Positions 1 through 11,835 of a stretch of DNA of 64,000 bases are shown in pieces (within the stretch, counting starts at the first letter, position 1; every line of letters begins with the position of its first letter). Under the pieces are notes generated by a model. The model did no database searches. It saw nothing but the letters and a program-made list of their open reading frames with translations, and was not told the origin of the DNA. The position numbers and the translations under genes were made by a program. Source of the DNA: Roridomyces roridus (taxonomy: Eukaryota > Basidiomycota > Agaricomycetes > Agaricales > Mycenaceae); NCBI GenBank assembly GCA_029378245.1, contig JARKIF010000020.1:744001-808000 (forward strand). The letters run 5' to 3'.

Positions 1-357
1 TTCATGCGGGTCAGCTAGGCGGATTGAGTTGGGCGGCGAGAGACCTATTCCGCTGTAAAATTCAACAGCCTTCATCGGGACATGGTCGTTCGGCTTCAAG
101 CGAGTGATGCGATCAATACCCTTCTTCTTTCCACCATCATCATGACCGTCTCGGATGCGGACAGATTCCGAATCGCAGTGGTGCGTTGGTCCTCTTGCAA
201 AATAACAAGAATCGAATGTTTCTAGGCACTAACCGCTTTGAAATTCAAACCTGCCGACCAATCGTGTGCATGTAGGAGCTCAAAATTTTCTCGGTTTGAA
301 CCGAACTCACCGGGTGCAGCCTACGTCTTGCATCTTCGCTCTATCTTTCCTCCATCT

Positions 358-1549
358 GCGCCTGCTGCTCCGACGACTGATGGATCATGGAAAAGCCATG
401 CGTTGGCTCTGGAGAAGGATCTTGAGAAAATGAAGGAGAAGTATCAGGCCGAGCAAATCAGTCAGTGAATTTTCGGTGTATCTATCTCCTCATCTTAACG
501 TCTCTCTTCTTCGGTGCCCGCCACCGAACCCAGCGGAAGTCAGCCCGTTAAACGCAAACCAAAAAAAAAGACGACGGACAAGATACCTGCACGCGCTGAC
601 CTCGAAACCGTTCTTGCAAGCCTTGACGGGCGTAAGTCCAATCTTGTTATTGACATTCTTTTCTTGATTCACCAACAAAGGGCCGGATTTCGTCTGCCTC
701 CCCGATTCAGAGTCGTTGTTCTCCAACTTTTCGGCTCTAAATCAACTCACTTTTGTGCTGGGAGCCTCAGAGACAGCCGTTACCACTGCCCAGCGGTCGC
801 TCCTTGTTTCCACGGCCGTCCGTTGTATCACAACGCTCTCTGTTGTGCTACATCCCATCTTGCGTTCCACCGGAACCACCGCCTCTCAGGCCACGACACT
901 GCATACCTTGACTGTTCTACTACACCATCTTACATCCTCTTCCATCCCCCTTCTCTTCCGCAAGTCCAAGTCGAACGCAAACTCCCTATTAAACAAAGTC
1001 CTTGATGCATTGATCACATTCATATTCAACCCCATCTTGGAATCTTTCTCGCCTCTCTCGCACCGGTACCTTGCGAGTCTTTTTTCGCCCACGTCCTCGG
1101 ATAATCTGCCTACCGACCTCCGCCCAGACGTGTTGCGAATGTTTCAAAGTGGATTCTCTCCGCTTGTATCCATTGCAGCTGCCTACGAACTCGATCTACA
1201 GAGCACACTGGCGCTGACAGCGCTACGCGAGTTGGAAGGTCTGTTCCCGGAAGCGCGCGTTCCTTGGACACACGACAGTCGCGTGAACGCGCTCGCCCGG
1301 AAAGATGCGTTGTGGTATACGTGTACCGCTCTACACACTCTATTCGGACCCATTAAAGATTGTTGGACGTCGTCGGGATCGCCGGGAGCCATTTCCGAAG
1401 GCAGGATAGCGGATGCCTTTTCCCGCATTGTCAGCCGCTGTCGTGGGTGTCGGACTGATCCGGATGTAAATGTTGGCGGGGAAGACATGGATGAGGTAGG
1501 ATATGGGATGATCCTGGGCATTATGGAGCGCTTTTGGGCGATGGTGTGA
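358..1549 (+). CDS. Unrecognised multi-exon protein
   Basis: I do not recognise the family. The last exon begins at 681 and runs open to a stop at 1547-1549. It joins to an upstream exon (about 534-631) through a clear 49-bp intron at 632-680 (GTAAGT...AAAG), which keeps the frame. A further upstream exon, open to about 460, encodes a charged helical stretch (LEKDLEKMKEKYQ). Its donor is uncertain: GTATCA at 441 gives a better frame than GTCAGT at 461. The true start codon lies further 5' and is not resolved. Visible features are a basic Lys-rich segment (KRKPKKK) near the start of the second exon, then a mostly alpha-helical, Leu/Ser/Thr-rich body with no signal peptide or obvious catalytic motif. 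A nuclear or cytosolic location is only a guess from the basic patch. Confidence 0.6.
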
Positions 1550-2559
1550 ATTGCTTTCAGGAAATTATGCAGCGATCCGAATTACAAGATGCTCAGTCAC
1601 ATGAATAGTAACCTGTACGACTTGACGCCCCGCACGAACTTCCGGCCCCACCCGACCAAGGGCCTCCAAATTGTCTTCGCTCTCTTCCTCCTCCCCTTGG
1701 TCCCCGTCGTCCTCTTCACTTTCATCGTCGTCGTCGGCTGCGAAGGTCCTTGTGCTCAGTAAGTTTAGGGTATTCTACCAGCGTCTTTTGGGAGGTCTCA
1801 ACGACTTGTCGGAGGATATCAGACTTATCTTAGGCCGCGGCTCATCCAGAAACTGCTCTCAGCACGGGGTCGAGAACACGGGGGCCCTTTTTGTCAACGA
1901 CCTCAACGCGGTGAGAATTCATTGGATGGATGCTCGAGTCGTCGGGAGCCTGCATCGAAGAAGGAAGCAAGAAAGTTAGTGCTGACAGGGAAGTTGATTC
2001 ACGAGATACTGCTTCGAGCGCTTCTGGGCTCGCTGCCAGCTGGACACGTAACAGGTTGCTGAGTTGAAGGAGCGCGTGCCAGGAACGTCTACTTCTCGCC
2101 GCGGATGCTTCCTAGGAACGATCGAACTCTCTTCCTCCGCGGACTGGGCTGGGTCACATGCTGGCGGCAATTGTTGGACGTTGACCAAACTTGAACCAGA
2201 CCAAATTTGTCTAAACCTAAAGCTGGGGATGGTTTCCTCGATCTCTCTGGTCTTCAGAATTCCAGCTACGGACAAGCTACGGATGTAATGGTTTCGGACT
2301 ACTTTCGACCCGCAGCAAGTAAGTTACTGCGGGTCTACTGCTAGCATGAAGACGGCGTTCACGGTTTCCGTTCGCCTTCTCGACCATCCCTGATGCTTGA
2401 CCGACGGCTCTATCGTCCCCTGCATGCATGGTACCCCGAATTCTAAGCTAGTCGACTGACTCAAGGCTACGCCCCTTATTCTCTTAAACCTAATCGTTGG
2501 TTCAACCCCTGCTTGTTCGCCACAGCAGACCGAATTCATCTCGTCTTCGTCCATGCCTT
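1550..2559. other. Stretch without a supportable gene
   Basis: Only short, mutually incompatible open frames are visible. A Ser-rich open frame at 1671-1979 is low-complexity and lacks convincing splice partners. I see no repeat, RNA gene or transposon ends here. The stretch may contain small exons belonging to the fragment at 2560-3125. Confidence 0.4.
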
Positions 2560-3125
2560 CAAACTGCTCCCGTCGACCACGGAGCGCGTTGATTTCTGGT
2601 GACAGCCCGCATTTGAACTGTGGTGCTGTGGTACCGTGTAGTGATCTGTTTCCCTCAGAAGCCACCGAAGCCCGTATGGCCGACACGATGACATGGATAC
2701 GTCAGGAACCAGGTCATCTTATCTCCTCAATTCTGTTCGGGCGAATCCTGGCAAAAGTGGAGTATCCATGGAGTATTTCGCGCATATGGATTGCGGACTC
2801 AGCGCTCGCCATGCGTCGAGCGGAGCATGTACGAAAACAAGGCGCTAACTAGGCTTTCCAGCTTGAGCAAGATTCTGATTCCCGAGCCCGTTGCCCTCGC
2901 AGGCGACCAAGAAAGGTAATCTCGTGGTCGAAGACGAAGGCTGATCATTTCATTTACAGGCTCGCGAGCATCAGAGCGGGGGTGGGGAGGCCTCAGCAAT
3001 ATGGGCTCACGCGCGCAGCAGCTTCTTTTGCAACTTCTTTGGCCTACGAGCCACTCGGCAAAGGTATTCTGACCAATGTGCCTGTGGACGGACGCGAGCA
3101 GATATCTGTTGGAATTAAGGTGGGT
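2560..3125 (+). CDS. Possible exons of an unrecognised gene
   Basis: Between about 2862 and 3125 two open blocks join in frame through an intron with donor GTAATC (about 2916) and acceptor TTTACAG (about 2960). The joined segment is about 70 residues, rich in Ala, Gly and Leu, and looks like ordinary coding sequence. An upstream block (about 2700-2830) reads in the adjoining frame and could be spliced on. No domain is recognised, no start codon is secure, and the coding signal ends just before the MITE at 3225. It may be the remains of a gene disrupted by that insertion. Confidence 0.25.
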
Positions 3126-3224
3126 GGCCTGTTCATTTCGATGAAAGCCTCGTGAAATTGCAGTTGTTTACGTAGGGTGTGCGGGTCAGCTGCTATCCTC
3201 CTAACTTGGAACCAACAGTTGAAA

Positions 3225-3741
3225 TAGAGCGTATTGGATGTCGACAAAAAGTGGATTTAAGCGAGATTTCGCTTAAAAGTGGAGCGGATCTCACCAAAAA
3301 GTTGGGCTGATGGGACGCGCCCAGTGGGCTCCAGTGGGATCAATCCTGCGAGACTCGCTTAAATCTGTCAAGGATTTCACTTGACAGAATAGAGCGTATT
3401 GGATCTCGAAAAAAGTGGAATTTCTGTCGAACGAAACTCGCTTAGGATTAAGCGAGTTTCGACAAAATTGATGGGGATGATCTCGCCCTGAAGCAAGCTC
3501 GCCACCGTTCTGCGAGTCTTTGCAGAGGACATTCCCAGAGATGAGTGTGTAGACACCTGTTTTGCTTGCACGTCTGCTGGACCTGAAATGAGCAAGAAAC
3601 TCGCGATTTACTGCTCTCCATCAACTTTGGGATTTCACGACATCCGCTCCACTTTACCCGAGATTTCGCTTAAAGTGCACTTTTTTTTCCAAATCCAATA
3701 CGCTCTAATTTCCACTTTTTGTTGACATCCAATACGCTCTA
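3225..3741. mobile_element. Nested TA-flanked MITE
   Basis: The outer ends are inverted repeats. The left end, at 3225, begins TAGAGCGTATTGGATGTCGA; the right end, finishing at 3741, is its reverse complement with one or two mismatches. The same 15-base core also occurs at 3390 (direct) and at 3693-3707 (inverted), so a second copy is nested inside the first. Both start and end in TA, as expected of the TA target duplication of Tc1/mariner elements. The interior has short palindromes (AAGCGAGATTTCGCTT) and no transposase frame, so this is a non-autonomous miniature element. Confidence 0.75.
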
Positions 3742-3791
3742 ATGTGTGGTGTGTATTTCACTGGGAATTGCCGACTTTGGAGCCACCATTA

Positions 3792-4037
3792 CGGTAAGCG
3801 AGACGGTTGAGGTTCGTTTCCAGGTTGAGAGATGTCAGATGTCAAACCTGTCGGATAGATAACCGTGATAATCATCAATCTATCAGCAGCCGGGATGTTA
3901 TCATTGAGGCTACTCGGTAAGCGAGACGGTTGAGGTTCGTTTCCAGGTTGAGAGATGTCAGATGTCAAACCTGTCGGATAGATAACCGTGATAATCATCA
4001 ATCTATCAGCAGCCGGGATGTTATCATTGAGGCTACT
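3792..4037 (-). repeat. Tandem duplication, 2 x 123 bp
   Basis: Two near-identical 123-bp units lie head to tail (3792-3914 and 3915-4037). Both stay open in one frame on the minus strand, but I take that as fortuitous. A third, inverted and partial copy lies at 9021-9131, directly next to the truncated copia element. The unit therefore looks like a dispersed repeat, possibly a fragment of a larger element, not a gene. Confidence 0.8.
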
Positions 4038-4091
4038 CGGCCAACTCAACGGAAGTGATGTGGTATGAGTGCATCGAACATGGTATTCTAG

Positions 4092-5616
4092 CTACGCCAC
4101 AGTCATTGCAACAGTCATATTAACAAACACATCCCAACCTGTTTCCATAGTAAGAGTGGGTTCTCCAATCTCTTCATAAACCCGGCATGCATACACATCA
4201 AACTCTGCCGTGAGGCCTGGCCAGCTTTGAAACTGTGATTTAGGACCTTCCTCACCACTGATCTGATCCCGCAGTGCATCAATTGCAACCTGGGGGACTT
4301 TGATTCGACAGTCAAGCGCCCCAAACAGTTCAGGATACTCCATAGCGTGCGATGGGACATGCCCCGACGGCATTATCTTGTCGTGCTGGTGTCGAACGCG
4401 ATGATTGTTCCACCAGTCGGCAAAATCATCCAGTTCCCGCTGGATGAGAGGAGAAAAGATCCAATAGAAAAGAGGCCTACATTACCCAATGTAAGTCAAA
4501 TCACAGGGCAGGCTGAGTTGATTAAACTTACTCGTGTAATGGATCATGAGGGTTGAACAGATGCTCCGCCCGGCCTCTCAACAGATAATCCTTCAAATTC
4601 AAACCCAACTTCTCCTTCAAGTGCCGCCAAAATCCTTCAATTACAGTGTTATGAACACTCTTGATCAGGACATGGAATGGATATAGTGCTGGATCGATGT
4701 CGGGGGCATACATCTCTCTGACAAAAGAGGGTCAGCGGATGTGCCGCAAATTATGGACCACATACCTCAGTGCCGCCATAAATGCATAGATCCATCCAAC
4801 CTCAGAACCCTTATCCGTCGTCAGTTGGATGGGAATGACTGCGATAAAAGGAATGCTTTGTGAGTGAACGGTCAGACACATCTGAGTTAAAGTACTCACA
4901 TCCGGTGTGCTCAACAAAGTCAAGGAAAATGTGCCCCCCAGCCCCGGCGCTACGTATGTCTGGTAAAACTTTGATGAAAACCAGTGCATCGGTGAATTTG
5001 TCTTTGAATGCGTAGATGGAAAAGCCCACTCCACCCATGCGGAGAGCAGCAGGTGCGAGTTTCTCATGTCCATCACTACTAATTTCATAGTACGGACCAC
5101 TCGCACGCAGAGGAACACGAATTACGCGACGGTTCTTGCGGCCAGGGAAGCGAACTTCGAAGCCACCGGGGTAGTGTTCAACCATGATTTGGCGGATAAG
5201 ATCACTTGCGGATTTTTCAGCTGAATTGCTGTGGAGAAGATAGTAACACACCGGGGAGCAAATAGCATTTTGAGACGAAGTTGGTCTTTGATGAATGCCG
5301 GTCCACGCAGCTGAGCGGGATCCCTCTCCACCACATCAACAACGGCTTGTCTGACCTGGTCCACGGACAGCTTCTGCGTGCGCACACTGGCTTTGATGCC
5401 GAGCCGTTCTTTGAGTTTGCGGAGAGAGCTTAGTCTGAGAAAAAAATCATCAGACAGCCAAAGCGGTAGCGAACATCGAACACACCTAATATGATACTTG
5501 AAATTGGACGCCAAAGCCGAAATCTGGTGCTCGCGACTTAATCCCTGCCGTGCATATTTGAGGAGGGCCTCCCGAAGCTTCTCATCGTCAGGAGCTAAGG
5601 AATTATCAGGATTCAA
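4092..5616 (-). CDS. DDE integrase-core domain protein with introns
   Basis: The gene starts at the ATG at 5616 with an Asp/Lys-rich N-terminus and a helical, DNA-binding-like region (KLKERLGI). It continues into a retroviral-integrase/transposase fold. The three acidic positions of a DDE core are visible: Asp in ISSDGHEKL (about 5085), Asp in TTDKGSEVG (about 4810) and Glu in NTVIEGFWRHLKEKLG (about 4640). The last intron is 4477-4531, with GTAAGT donor and GTAG acceptor. It joins cleanly to a C-terminal exon containing LDDFADWWNNHRV, a Trp-rich motif seen in this Agaricomycete family. No terminal repeats could be assigned, and the many introns fit the domesticated-looking integrase-core genes common in mushrooms. 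It could be a transposon-derived host gene or an old transposase. Confidence 0.7.
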
Positions 5617-5924
5617 CTGGGAGATGTGTCATTGCAAACTCACGGTCTTGAGATGGATGCCCATTTTTGCCAGTAGGATTTGGCATCGTGTTTGGTGGGT
5701 GCGTTATGAAAGGGATATTTTTCTCGCTGAGCTTTTAAGTCACAATATTCCGACGCACCTGGAAACATCATGGAGGTGCCGAGCGGACGATTGTATCGTC
5801 TAATGCACATCCCAACATGCCGGGGCCGTTGGTGGCTGACTGAGCATACAGGTGAGTAATCCTTTCAATTGTTGTTGAACTTGTGTTGAACAGCGGTTAG
5901 TCGATTGGGAAGTAATCATGCTAA

Positions 5925-6080
5925 TCATTCTATTAGTTGTTCCCTGTTCAAGCCCGTTCCAGTCCGTTGTTCAAGCCAAGCCAATTCTTGCAAAGCAATC
6001 CGGTCAAGTCCGTCCACCCGAATCAGTCCGTTCCAGTCCGTTGAATTCCAGTCGGCGGCTCATTCCCGTTCCACTCCGTA
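5925..6080. repeat. Degenerate CCGTTCCAGTCCG repeat upstream of kinase gene
   Basis: A run of imperfect short repeats built on CCGTTCCAGTCCG and GTTCAAGCC lies about 220-370 bp upstream of the alpha-kinase start. It is low-complexity and not convincingly coding. It could be promoter sequence, but no defined regulatory site is recognised. Confidence 0.4.
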
Positions 6081-6296
6081 ATTCACAGTTGGTCCAAGGT
6101 CCGTTCAAGTCCGTCTTTTTTTTCTTTTGCTTTGCACAACCCCGTCGACACTTACTCCGTTCAGCTGAAAGCGCATCACTGGCGCCGCCTAGGATGCTCA
6201 AGCTGCTCAAACTTAACCGACCATTCACGAGATTTAAAAGCACGAAGGTCCCTTCCCAGTCTTTCACTGAACTTCCCCCAAATAACTAACTCTGGA

Positions 6297-8791
6297 ATGA
6301 CCGAGACCGCACCCTCCCAATGTTCCGACTGTGGGACCACTTTCCGTCTCCGCACCGATGACAGTATCTGTCAAAAGTGCGAGAAGTTGTCTCAGTTTAA
6401 ACGCGACACTGCAGACTACCAGCAGCTTGAGGTAAGTGATCTGTGGACCCAACAATACCCATTCTGACTACTGTGTGGCAGGAACAACCGCAGTGCGCCT
6501 TTTGCGGCCTCACACGCCGCAACAACATGCCGTTGATTGGCACCATCCAGACCTGTGGTGCTTCCCGCTGTGTCGACGAGGCTCGGAAGGAGAATGGTAG
6601 TGCCACTTCCGGCACCCAGGGTATGTTTTTCTTCTGTTCCTTTCTTCATTCCTACCTTTGATGACTGGGGCTAAGGCGGATCGACATCCAACAACAACAA
6701 CACAAACAGTGTGCCGGAGACTTATGAGGCCCGCGCTGCTGCCATGAAACAGCGCTTGCGTACTTCTGTGGGCACCACCAGAGCCGGCACTTCGTTGCAC
6801 ACGGCCGCTCTGATCTTCCACGAGGGAGGGACTGGTGGCCAGGCGGAGGATATGATTCGGCTTGCAGTAATGGTATGTTCTTCTCCTCCTCACAGTAACT
6901 GCCTGTTTGTTCAACTGAACATGTTGTAGACTCGCATGAGCGACTCAAAGGCAACCAATACCAAGATTGGCAACCTCATCAAGCTGTACCGGTCGTCCAT
7001 CCCCATGCCAGGTATGTATTTCTCTTGCCAAAAAAAGTTTTCAACTCATCTAATGGTATTTGATAGACCTCGTTCAAGAAATTGTTGATGTTGTGTCGCC
7101 GCAATTTGTCAAGTACAAGCTTGGGATGCTCCCACTTGAGATGTAAGTCCACTGCTCTCGTCTTGCGTACATACCTTTGATCTCATTCCATCTCATGTAG
7201 TGGCGACGTTGATCTACGCTGGTCCGGCAATCGCCTTCCCGAACCCAACTCAATGACCGGCAGTTTGGCCAATTTCTATATGATGCATTCCTCAACAACT
7301 GAGAAAATTGCGACGTACGTTAACAATATTCCCAGTATCTTCCGCACCCTTGCCCGGGGCCATAATACGAAGCTACTCTGCCTCGAGTTGGTGGTGAACA
7401 TGGACTCGGTGCGTGAATGCCTGTCTTATATTGACTCAGGTTTTAACTTTTCTTAGTACGGAGATCGTGAAGAGCTCGATGCGGTGGCACGCAACCTCAA
7501 TGTAGACGAACCAAATTCTACCAGTCGAAAGCGCGCCATCTCGGGTACCAGTTCTGGGGGCCTCAGTAAGCGTCTTCGTGCACTGACCAATTCAAGTATG
7601 TCTATTGCGTGAAATTTCTACGGGCTTTGTCTCATCTTGTTTCTACTTTTTTCTAGACATCGGTTCAACCCTTGGGTCGCGCTTTGGTGCCGCCGGCTCC
7701 AGCCGCACTCCCGCACTTATGACACCCAAGACTCAGTCGCGTGTAACACTTGAGAGATGTGACATCTCCGTCCATCCACCCCAGTACGAGCCAGAACTCA
7801 TCCAGAAGTCTGGGCAAATTGAAGCAGTCATCGACGACGTGCATTTTGCCAAGGGCGGTTCCAAACTTGCATATGATGTGCGTGGTTAATTTGCATGGGC
7901 TGAACTGCAACTCATTTCTCCACCCAGATGACCATCTTTGTCAACGACAAGGAGGAACGCGCTGTTGCCAAGCGTATCTACCGTACATCCGATGACGATT
8001 CTCACTCGCTCTCTAACGGCGTGTCTGTGGTGCATAATCGTGCGCTACTTGAATCCGAGTGCCACCGTCTCGCTCTGGGCAGGGAACTCTTTGGAGATTT
8101 TGTGGCATATTGCAAGGAGATGGATGTTGCAATTTTTAACTGTGCGTCACCGTGACCCTTTCTCAAAGACTGCCCTAAACTATAGTCTAGTCATCGAGTT
8201 TTCCTCAGCCTACCTTGCCCAAGAGATGCTGGTTCAAGTGACCCGCTCACCCAGCGTGGCCTCTGGCCTTGATAGCTTCGAGGATGAGGGAATGACGTGG
8301 ATGGTTGAGCCCAAGCGTGCGGCGGCTGTCATTCAATTCACCTCCGCACTCAACCACAAGGCTCGTGGCTCCGACCTCACGCACCTCACCATTCACAGCT
8401 TTGCACATTATGTGTTCGGTTCCGCCACCGGAACACTTGTTATGGCTGATATTCAAGGAACCCCCGCTACGGTCCGTGGTCATGATGGTTTGGTTTTGTT
8501 TGATGTCATGACCCACACTCAAGACGGGTGAGTGTCTGTCCCTAGTCTCATTGCTCTAAATTAATGTTTTTATACAGGGGTTCCGGCCTTGGAGACTTTG
8601 GTCTCGAGGGTATTGAGTCTTTCATCAACACTCACCAGTGCAACCAGTTGTGCAAACGGCTCGAGTTTGACGACATCTTCCCCTTGGAGCTCCCGGCAGA
8701 TATTCCGGGCCCAGATGCAACTGAGGCTTCTGGATCAGAGGGCGCGGGTCCTGGTGAAGACGGCGATGACCAGGATGTCGGCGATGACTAG
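6297..8791 (+). CDS. Alpha-type protein kinase (MHCK/EF2K family)
   Basis: The protein begins at the ATG at 6297. About eleven exons splice in frame to a stop at 8791, through short introns such as those near 6432-6481 and 8528-8578. Two N-terminal cysteine clusters (CSDCGTTF...CQKC and CAFCGLTRRNN...CGASRC) suggest a zinc-binding ribbon. A Ser/Arg linker leads into an alpha-kinase domain: an ATP-lysine candidate in AVAKRIY, a GTLVMADIQG core strand, a Gly-rich loop (GGSGLGDFGLEGI) and the zinc-module signature THQCNQLC (H-x-C-x3-C). The C-terminus is acidic (GEDGDDQD). Alpha-kinases phosphorylate Ser/Thr and are unrelated in sequence to classical kinases. They form a large, rapidly evolving family in Agaricomycetes. 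All visible catalytic motifs are present, so the gene looks intact; the substrate is unknown. Confidence 0.88.
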
Positions 8792-9020
8792 CTGTACTGA
8801 GTAGCGTGTCCGAACAATTGAGCTCTACCTTTTTGATCTGCTTGTGATTTCATCACTGATTCCAAACTGAGCATTCTGGTATTGCTCAGGCTTACTGTTC
8901 TAATGTAGAGCACTTCAATCAGTGGAACAGTCTTCATTTTACATGATTTGCGCAACAGACATCACATGCAACACACGCTCGGCAAATCATCTTGCCGAGT
9001 ACGGAACAGAGATCATCAGT

Positions 9021-9131
9021 GATAACATCCCGGCCGCTGATAGATTGATGATTATCACGGTTATCTATCCGACAGGTTTGACATCTGACATCTCTCAGCC
9101 TGGAAACGAACCTCAACCGTCTCGCTTACCG
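9021..9131 (+). repeat. Orphan copy of the 123-bp repeat
   Basis: This matches the units at 3792-4037 in reverse orientation with few substitutions. It ends abruptly where copia reverse-transcriptase sequence begins, so the repeat boundary coincides with the truncation point of that element. Confidence 0.8.
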
Positions 9132-10380
9132 TAATCGCCGCTACAAAAGGTTGGGACATAAAGCAGTTCGACGTCAAGACGGCATTCCTCAATGCCGACC
9201 TACCACCCGACGAATACCAGTACGCTCGTCAGCCGAAGCACTATGAGGAAGAAGGAAAAGAGGCGTGGTTGTGGGAGATTGTGAAGTCGATATACGGGTT
9301 AAAGCAGGCGGGAAGGGCATGGAACAAGCACATGCACGAGGCAATGCTGTCATGGGGATTCCGGAGATTGCAGTGTGAATGGTGTGTGTACGTCCGGACC
9401 ATCGACGGAATGACGGTTGTGGTGGCAATACATGTCGACGACATGCTGAGCGCCGCGAGTACTTCCATCGCTAACGACCACTTCAAGTCGCAGCTAGAAT
9501 CAAAGTGGAAGATCTCAGATCCCACTTCTGCCTCGGCATCGGAATCGTACGCGACCCGGAACGTCGGACCATCACTCTCTCACAGACGGCACTCATCGAC
9601 AAGGTCATCGCGCAGTTCCATCAAGCGGATGCCTATCCCGCTTCTACCCCCATGGAACCGAAATACCAGCTTGACCGTCCGTCCCCCACCGAGGCCCTTG
9701 ACCCTGAAGAAGCTGAACGCCTCCATCACACACCCTATCGCTCTCTCGTCTGCTCCCTGATATACATTGCCACTGGAACCCGCGCGGACATCGCACAAGC
9801 TGTGAACAAACTCGCTGGTTTTCTTGACTGCTACCGCACGGCGCACTGGCAAGCAGCGATACGCGTTGTTCGGTATCTGAAGGGAACTAGGGACTACGGA
9901 CTGGTGCTCGGAGGAACAGTACCCATTCTGTTATCCGGATACACGGACGCAGACTTTGCAAACGACGTCGTGGCGAGGAAGTCAATAATGGGATATAACT
10001 TCTCTCTCGGGTCAGGCTCCATCTCATGGGCGTCGCGGAAGCAGAAGGTGGTAACAGTGTCATCCACAGAGGCCGAATACATCGGAGCGTCCGAGGCTAC
10101 AAAAGAGGCCCGTTGGCTGCGTTCCCTCCTCCGCGGAATGGAAATCCCCGTGCTTGGCCCGACACCAATCCTTTGCGACAATGATGGTGCCCGTATTCTC
10201 GCAAACGACCAATCGTTCCACTCCCGTGCAAAACACATTGACGTACGGTATCACCACATTCGCAATTGCGTCGAAAAATCTAAAGTCGAGCTTCCCCGAG
10301 TCCCCTCCCACGACAACGTTGCGGACACACTCACAAAGGCCCTTCCCTACGCCGACTTCGTCCGCCACCGAAAAGCCTAG
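9132..10380 (+). mobile_element. 5'-truncated Ty1/copia retrotransposon (RT-RNase H)
   Basis: The sequence enters in the middle of a copia reverse transcriptase. It shows FDVKTAFLNADL, the copia-typical SIYGLKQAGRAW, and the catalytic YVDD-equivalent HVDDML. A reading-frame change occurs near 9515-9525, just before the conserved HFCLGI motif. The second frame then runs to 10380 and covers the connection and RNase H domains, with SGYTDADFA, VSSTEAEYI and an H-x-D...H-x-I-R segment. Gag, protease, integrase and the 5' LTR are absent. The frameshift and truncation make it non-autonomous. Confidence 0.93.
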
Positions 10381-10441
10381 GCATCGTTCCAAGAGTTCTG
10401 ACGTGAGGGGGTGCATGCACGCGGTTCGCGTCGAGGGGGTG

Positions 10442-10638
10442 TGTCGGAATACGACGCGAACGAAAAGAGCAATGAGATTCGAGAGCGGCCATATATAGTA
10501 ATAGACCCCGTGACGAACTTCCCTCACTCGCGTACCACAACGTCTTGTGAGGGTAAGTCGTCGAATACCTCACCTATAGCGCGTAGACTCACATTAGTTA
10601 CAGTTCTCGTACTTACACTGCGTGTATAGGTTTCAACA
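10442..10638 (+). repeat. Candidate 3' LTR of the copia element
   Basis: About 60 bp after the end of the polyprotein, a G-rich purine tract (GAGGGGGTG) is followed by sequence starting TGTCGG and ending TTTCAACA, giving TG...CA ends 197 bp apart. A TATATA-like stretch and a downstream GT/AG-like region lie inside. No second LTR is present in the window, so the borders rest only on the TG/CA ends and the purine tract. Confidence 0.45.
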
Positions 10639-11410
10639 GGCTCCGATCCAGAAGAAGAGAGTTATCTGGTCCCGGATACCGAGCATCTGGAGCCACGTAG
10701 GCACGGTTCCAGGGAGTGGCGACTCCACACGCTCGGGGCTGCCATGAGAGTCAGGTGTTGTCGTGGCTGAGAGGTATGCAGGAGCGAAGGGTGTTTTGCT
10801 AACGGCGGATCCGGCGAGTTCCCGCGTGTCCATTGGAAACGCGGGCGATCCTGATTCCTCGCAAAAGCGCAACAAAAACTTGACAAAAACGACACGGAGG
10901 AATGGGCGAGTGATGCCGTCACATGTGACTGATCCCCCTCTCTCCGAGTTGTCTCCGAGCCTCTCCGCTTCGGCAACTGACGCTTCAACTGCCCGTACGT
11001 GTTTGAATCTAGACTCGTATCTCGATTGGAAAACTGGCTTCACCCCCATGCGCTCTCATTCGTTCTGGTCCCACGGCGTTGCCTTTCCATCCATTGTGAT
11101 TATGGACCGCATGCTTTCGCATTACCGAATGACTTGAAACAGACGTTGTGGGTCCACGACACAACTTCGCAACTGTCAAAACCGACGTGAGTGTTGTATT
11201 TTCCAAATGATGTGGCACTCACGCTGGCGAGCGTCAAACTGTCTTGAGCGTGGTCCAGCATTCCAGCCGCTATGCCCACATATTCATCGCTCGCACACAG
11301 AGCTAGACTCGAGAACCAGTCTGTCTATGAGATGTCGATAGACACGACAACTCATAGACAGACCAGCTCTGGTCTACCACAGAGCCCGGAGGCGGTGATG
11401 ACCGATATCT

Positions 11411-11563
11411 TCTTGTTCTGCGCTTCGTTTGTGTCTGGAAATTGAATTGAACTTTGAGGCAGCCACAGATGTTCGTTGGGGGTGGAGGAGCAGCGGAAGG
11501 TTCAACTTCCCAAACCGCTGATCTCCAGGTCGTAGGGCGACGGTGAGGCGTGAGAATGAACCC
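11411..11563. repeat. 153-bp direct repeat, copy 1
   Basis: This block recurs almost exactly at 11836-11988, with one clear substitution. It encloses the 168-bp block 11668-11835, which itself recurs at 14812-14979. Together they indicate local copy-and-paste duplication of non-coding or pseudogenic sequence. Confidence 0.85.
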
Positions 11564-11667
11564 CCACCACCGCCCTACCTGTGCGCTGCCCCACATGCCA
11601 AGGGAAGCTGGACATCCCACAAAACAATATTTGTATGAACATAACTTTGAAGGTGAGGGCGGGCGGG

Positions 11668-11835
11668 GAAAGGTTTTGACGATGTTGGAGGGTGGATTCG
11701 TCGAGGCAGGGGATGCATTCCATGAAGTACTGGCAGATTGTCGTGGTGTGATGAGAGAAGCACAGGTCACACGTCACACGTCACTCCGCTGTCACAAGAA
11801 TCAGTACTGCCTTCGCAAGCTCACCAGTACTACAC
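11668..11835. repeat. 168-bp direct repeat, copy 1
   Basis: The block is repeated essentially identically at 14812-14979, 3.1 kb away in the same orientation. Such high identity in apparently non-coding sequence implies a recent duplication. Confidence 0.85.

Noticed and set aside
10763..11137. 124-codon frame after the copia element
   Set aside because: Low-complexity Ser/Thr/Arg composition, no splice partners or domain, and lies in repeat-rich DNA.
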